The notes under the pieces were generated by a model that saw only the letters and a program-made list of their open reading frames with translations, ran no database searches and was not told the origin of the DNA. A stretch of 5,268 nt of DNA, taken from positions 1 to 5,268 of the forward strand of contig PMLI01000281.1 in the NCBI GenBank assembly GCA_003158835.1, written 5' to 3'. Below are positions 5,155 to 5,268 of the stretch, piece by piece; within the stretch, counting starts at the first letter, position 1, and every line of letters begins with the position of its first letter. The position numbers and the translations under genes are program-made. This DNA comes from Acidimicrobiaceae bacterium (GTDB taxonomy: Bacteria; Actinomycetota; Acidimicrobiia; Acidimicrobiales; Palsa-688).

Positions 5155-5268
5155 GTGTGCGTTCCGGCCTTCTGCACGCTGAGGAAGGCCCGGCGGGCAC
5201 TCGTGCCCGTCTCGGGCTTCTACGAGTGGCGCCGAGCGGAGCCAGGCGGGCGGCGGGCGGCGGGCGGC
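5155..5268 (+). pseudogene. SRAP (YedK/HMCES-like) fragment, N-terminal half missing, cut by right edge
   Basis: Thirty-eight codons are visible in a frame opened by a TAG at 5143-5145. The stretch RKARRALVPVSGFYEWRR matches the SRAP-domain core, where family members read R-R-C-L-V-P-A-D-G-F-Y-E-W. SRAP proteins bind abasic sites in single-stranded DNA and crosslink to them through Cys2; the Glu of the YEW motif takes part in this chemistry. Normally about 80-90 residues, including MCGRY and NVAPTQ motifs, precede this point. Here only a GTG-TGC start (MCVPAF) is found, and no upstream frame supplies the missing part. A 5'-deleted pseudogene is most likely. A shortened functional gene, or an assembly error, is possible. 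It lies 14 bases after the peptidase stop with no good ribosome site. Confidence 0.6.
5248..5268 (+). repeat. (GGGCGGC)3 tandem repeat at window end
   Basis: Three exact 7-base units run to the last base of the window. They fall inside the SRAP fragment where the family normally shows varied sequence after the YEW motif, so this may be slippage in the gene or a sequencing or assembly end effect. Confidence 0.7.

Noticed and set aside
3848..5200. Long minus-strand open frame (450 codons) opposite the peptidase
   Set aside because: It is Arg/Gly/Pro-rich without a recognisable domain. It opposes a gene with a clear signal peptide, catalytic dyad and internal repeats. Such antisense frames are common in GC-rich DNA.
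1..5268. CRISPR array, tRNA, rRNA, insertion sequence or integrase
   Set aside because: I saw no regularly spaced repeats, RNA-gene motifs, transposase motifs or terminal inverted repeats in the window.

Overview
The window is GC-rich throughout. It carries an 11-bp-phased direct repeat that looks like a Streptomyces-type PHO box, and most genes have strong GGAGG-type ribosome sites. This suggests a high-GC actinobacterium or a close relative. An acid-active peptidase family and a proton-coupled phosphate symporter would fit an acid-tolerant soil or aquatic organism, but that is inference, and no taxonomic marker is present.

Layout. (1) 1-703, minus strand: 5' part of a uroporphyrinogen-decarboxylase-fold protein, not of the HemE type, running off the left edge. 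(2) 704-858: a 155-bp gap with two perfect 16-bp palindromes. (3) 859-1440, minus strand: a short PhoU-family protein. (4) 1441-1708: a divergent intergenic region containing the PHO-box-like repeat. (5) 1709-3214, plus strand: a major-facilitator phosphate:H+ symporter of the Pho84/PHT1 type. (6) 3215-3400: a gap with two hairpins. (7) 3401-5140, plus strand: a secreted G1 (eqolisin-like) glutamic peptidase with two tandem N-terminal repeats, a Thr/Pro linker and an odd C-terminal tail. (8) 5155-5268, plus strand: a fragment of an SRAP (YedK/HMCES) protein that lacks its N-terminal half and runs off the right edge into a (GGGCGGC)3 tract.

How they work together. The clearest unit is phosphate homeostasis. 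PhoU, the phosphate-signalling regulator usually paired with PstSCAB, is here divergent from a eukaryote-like PHT1 symporter, with a PHO-box-like element between them. No pst gene is visible, so PhoU may be tuned to a symporter rather than to the ABC importer. The peptidase has its own ribosome site and a hairpin just upstream, so it is probably a separate unit. The URO-D gene and the SRAP fragment have no obvious link to phosphate.
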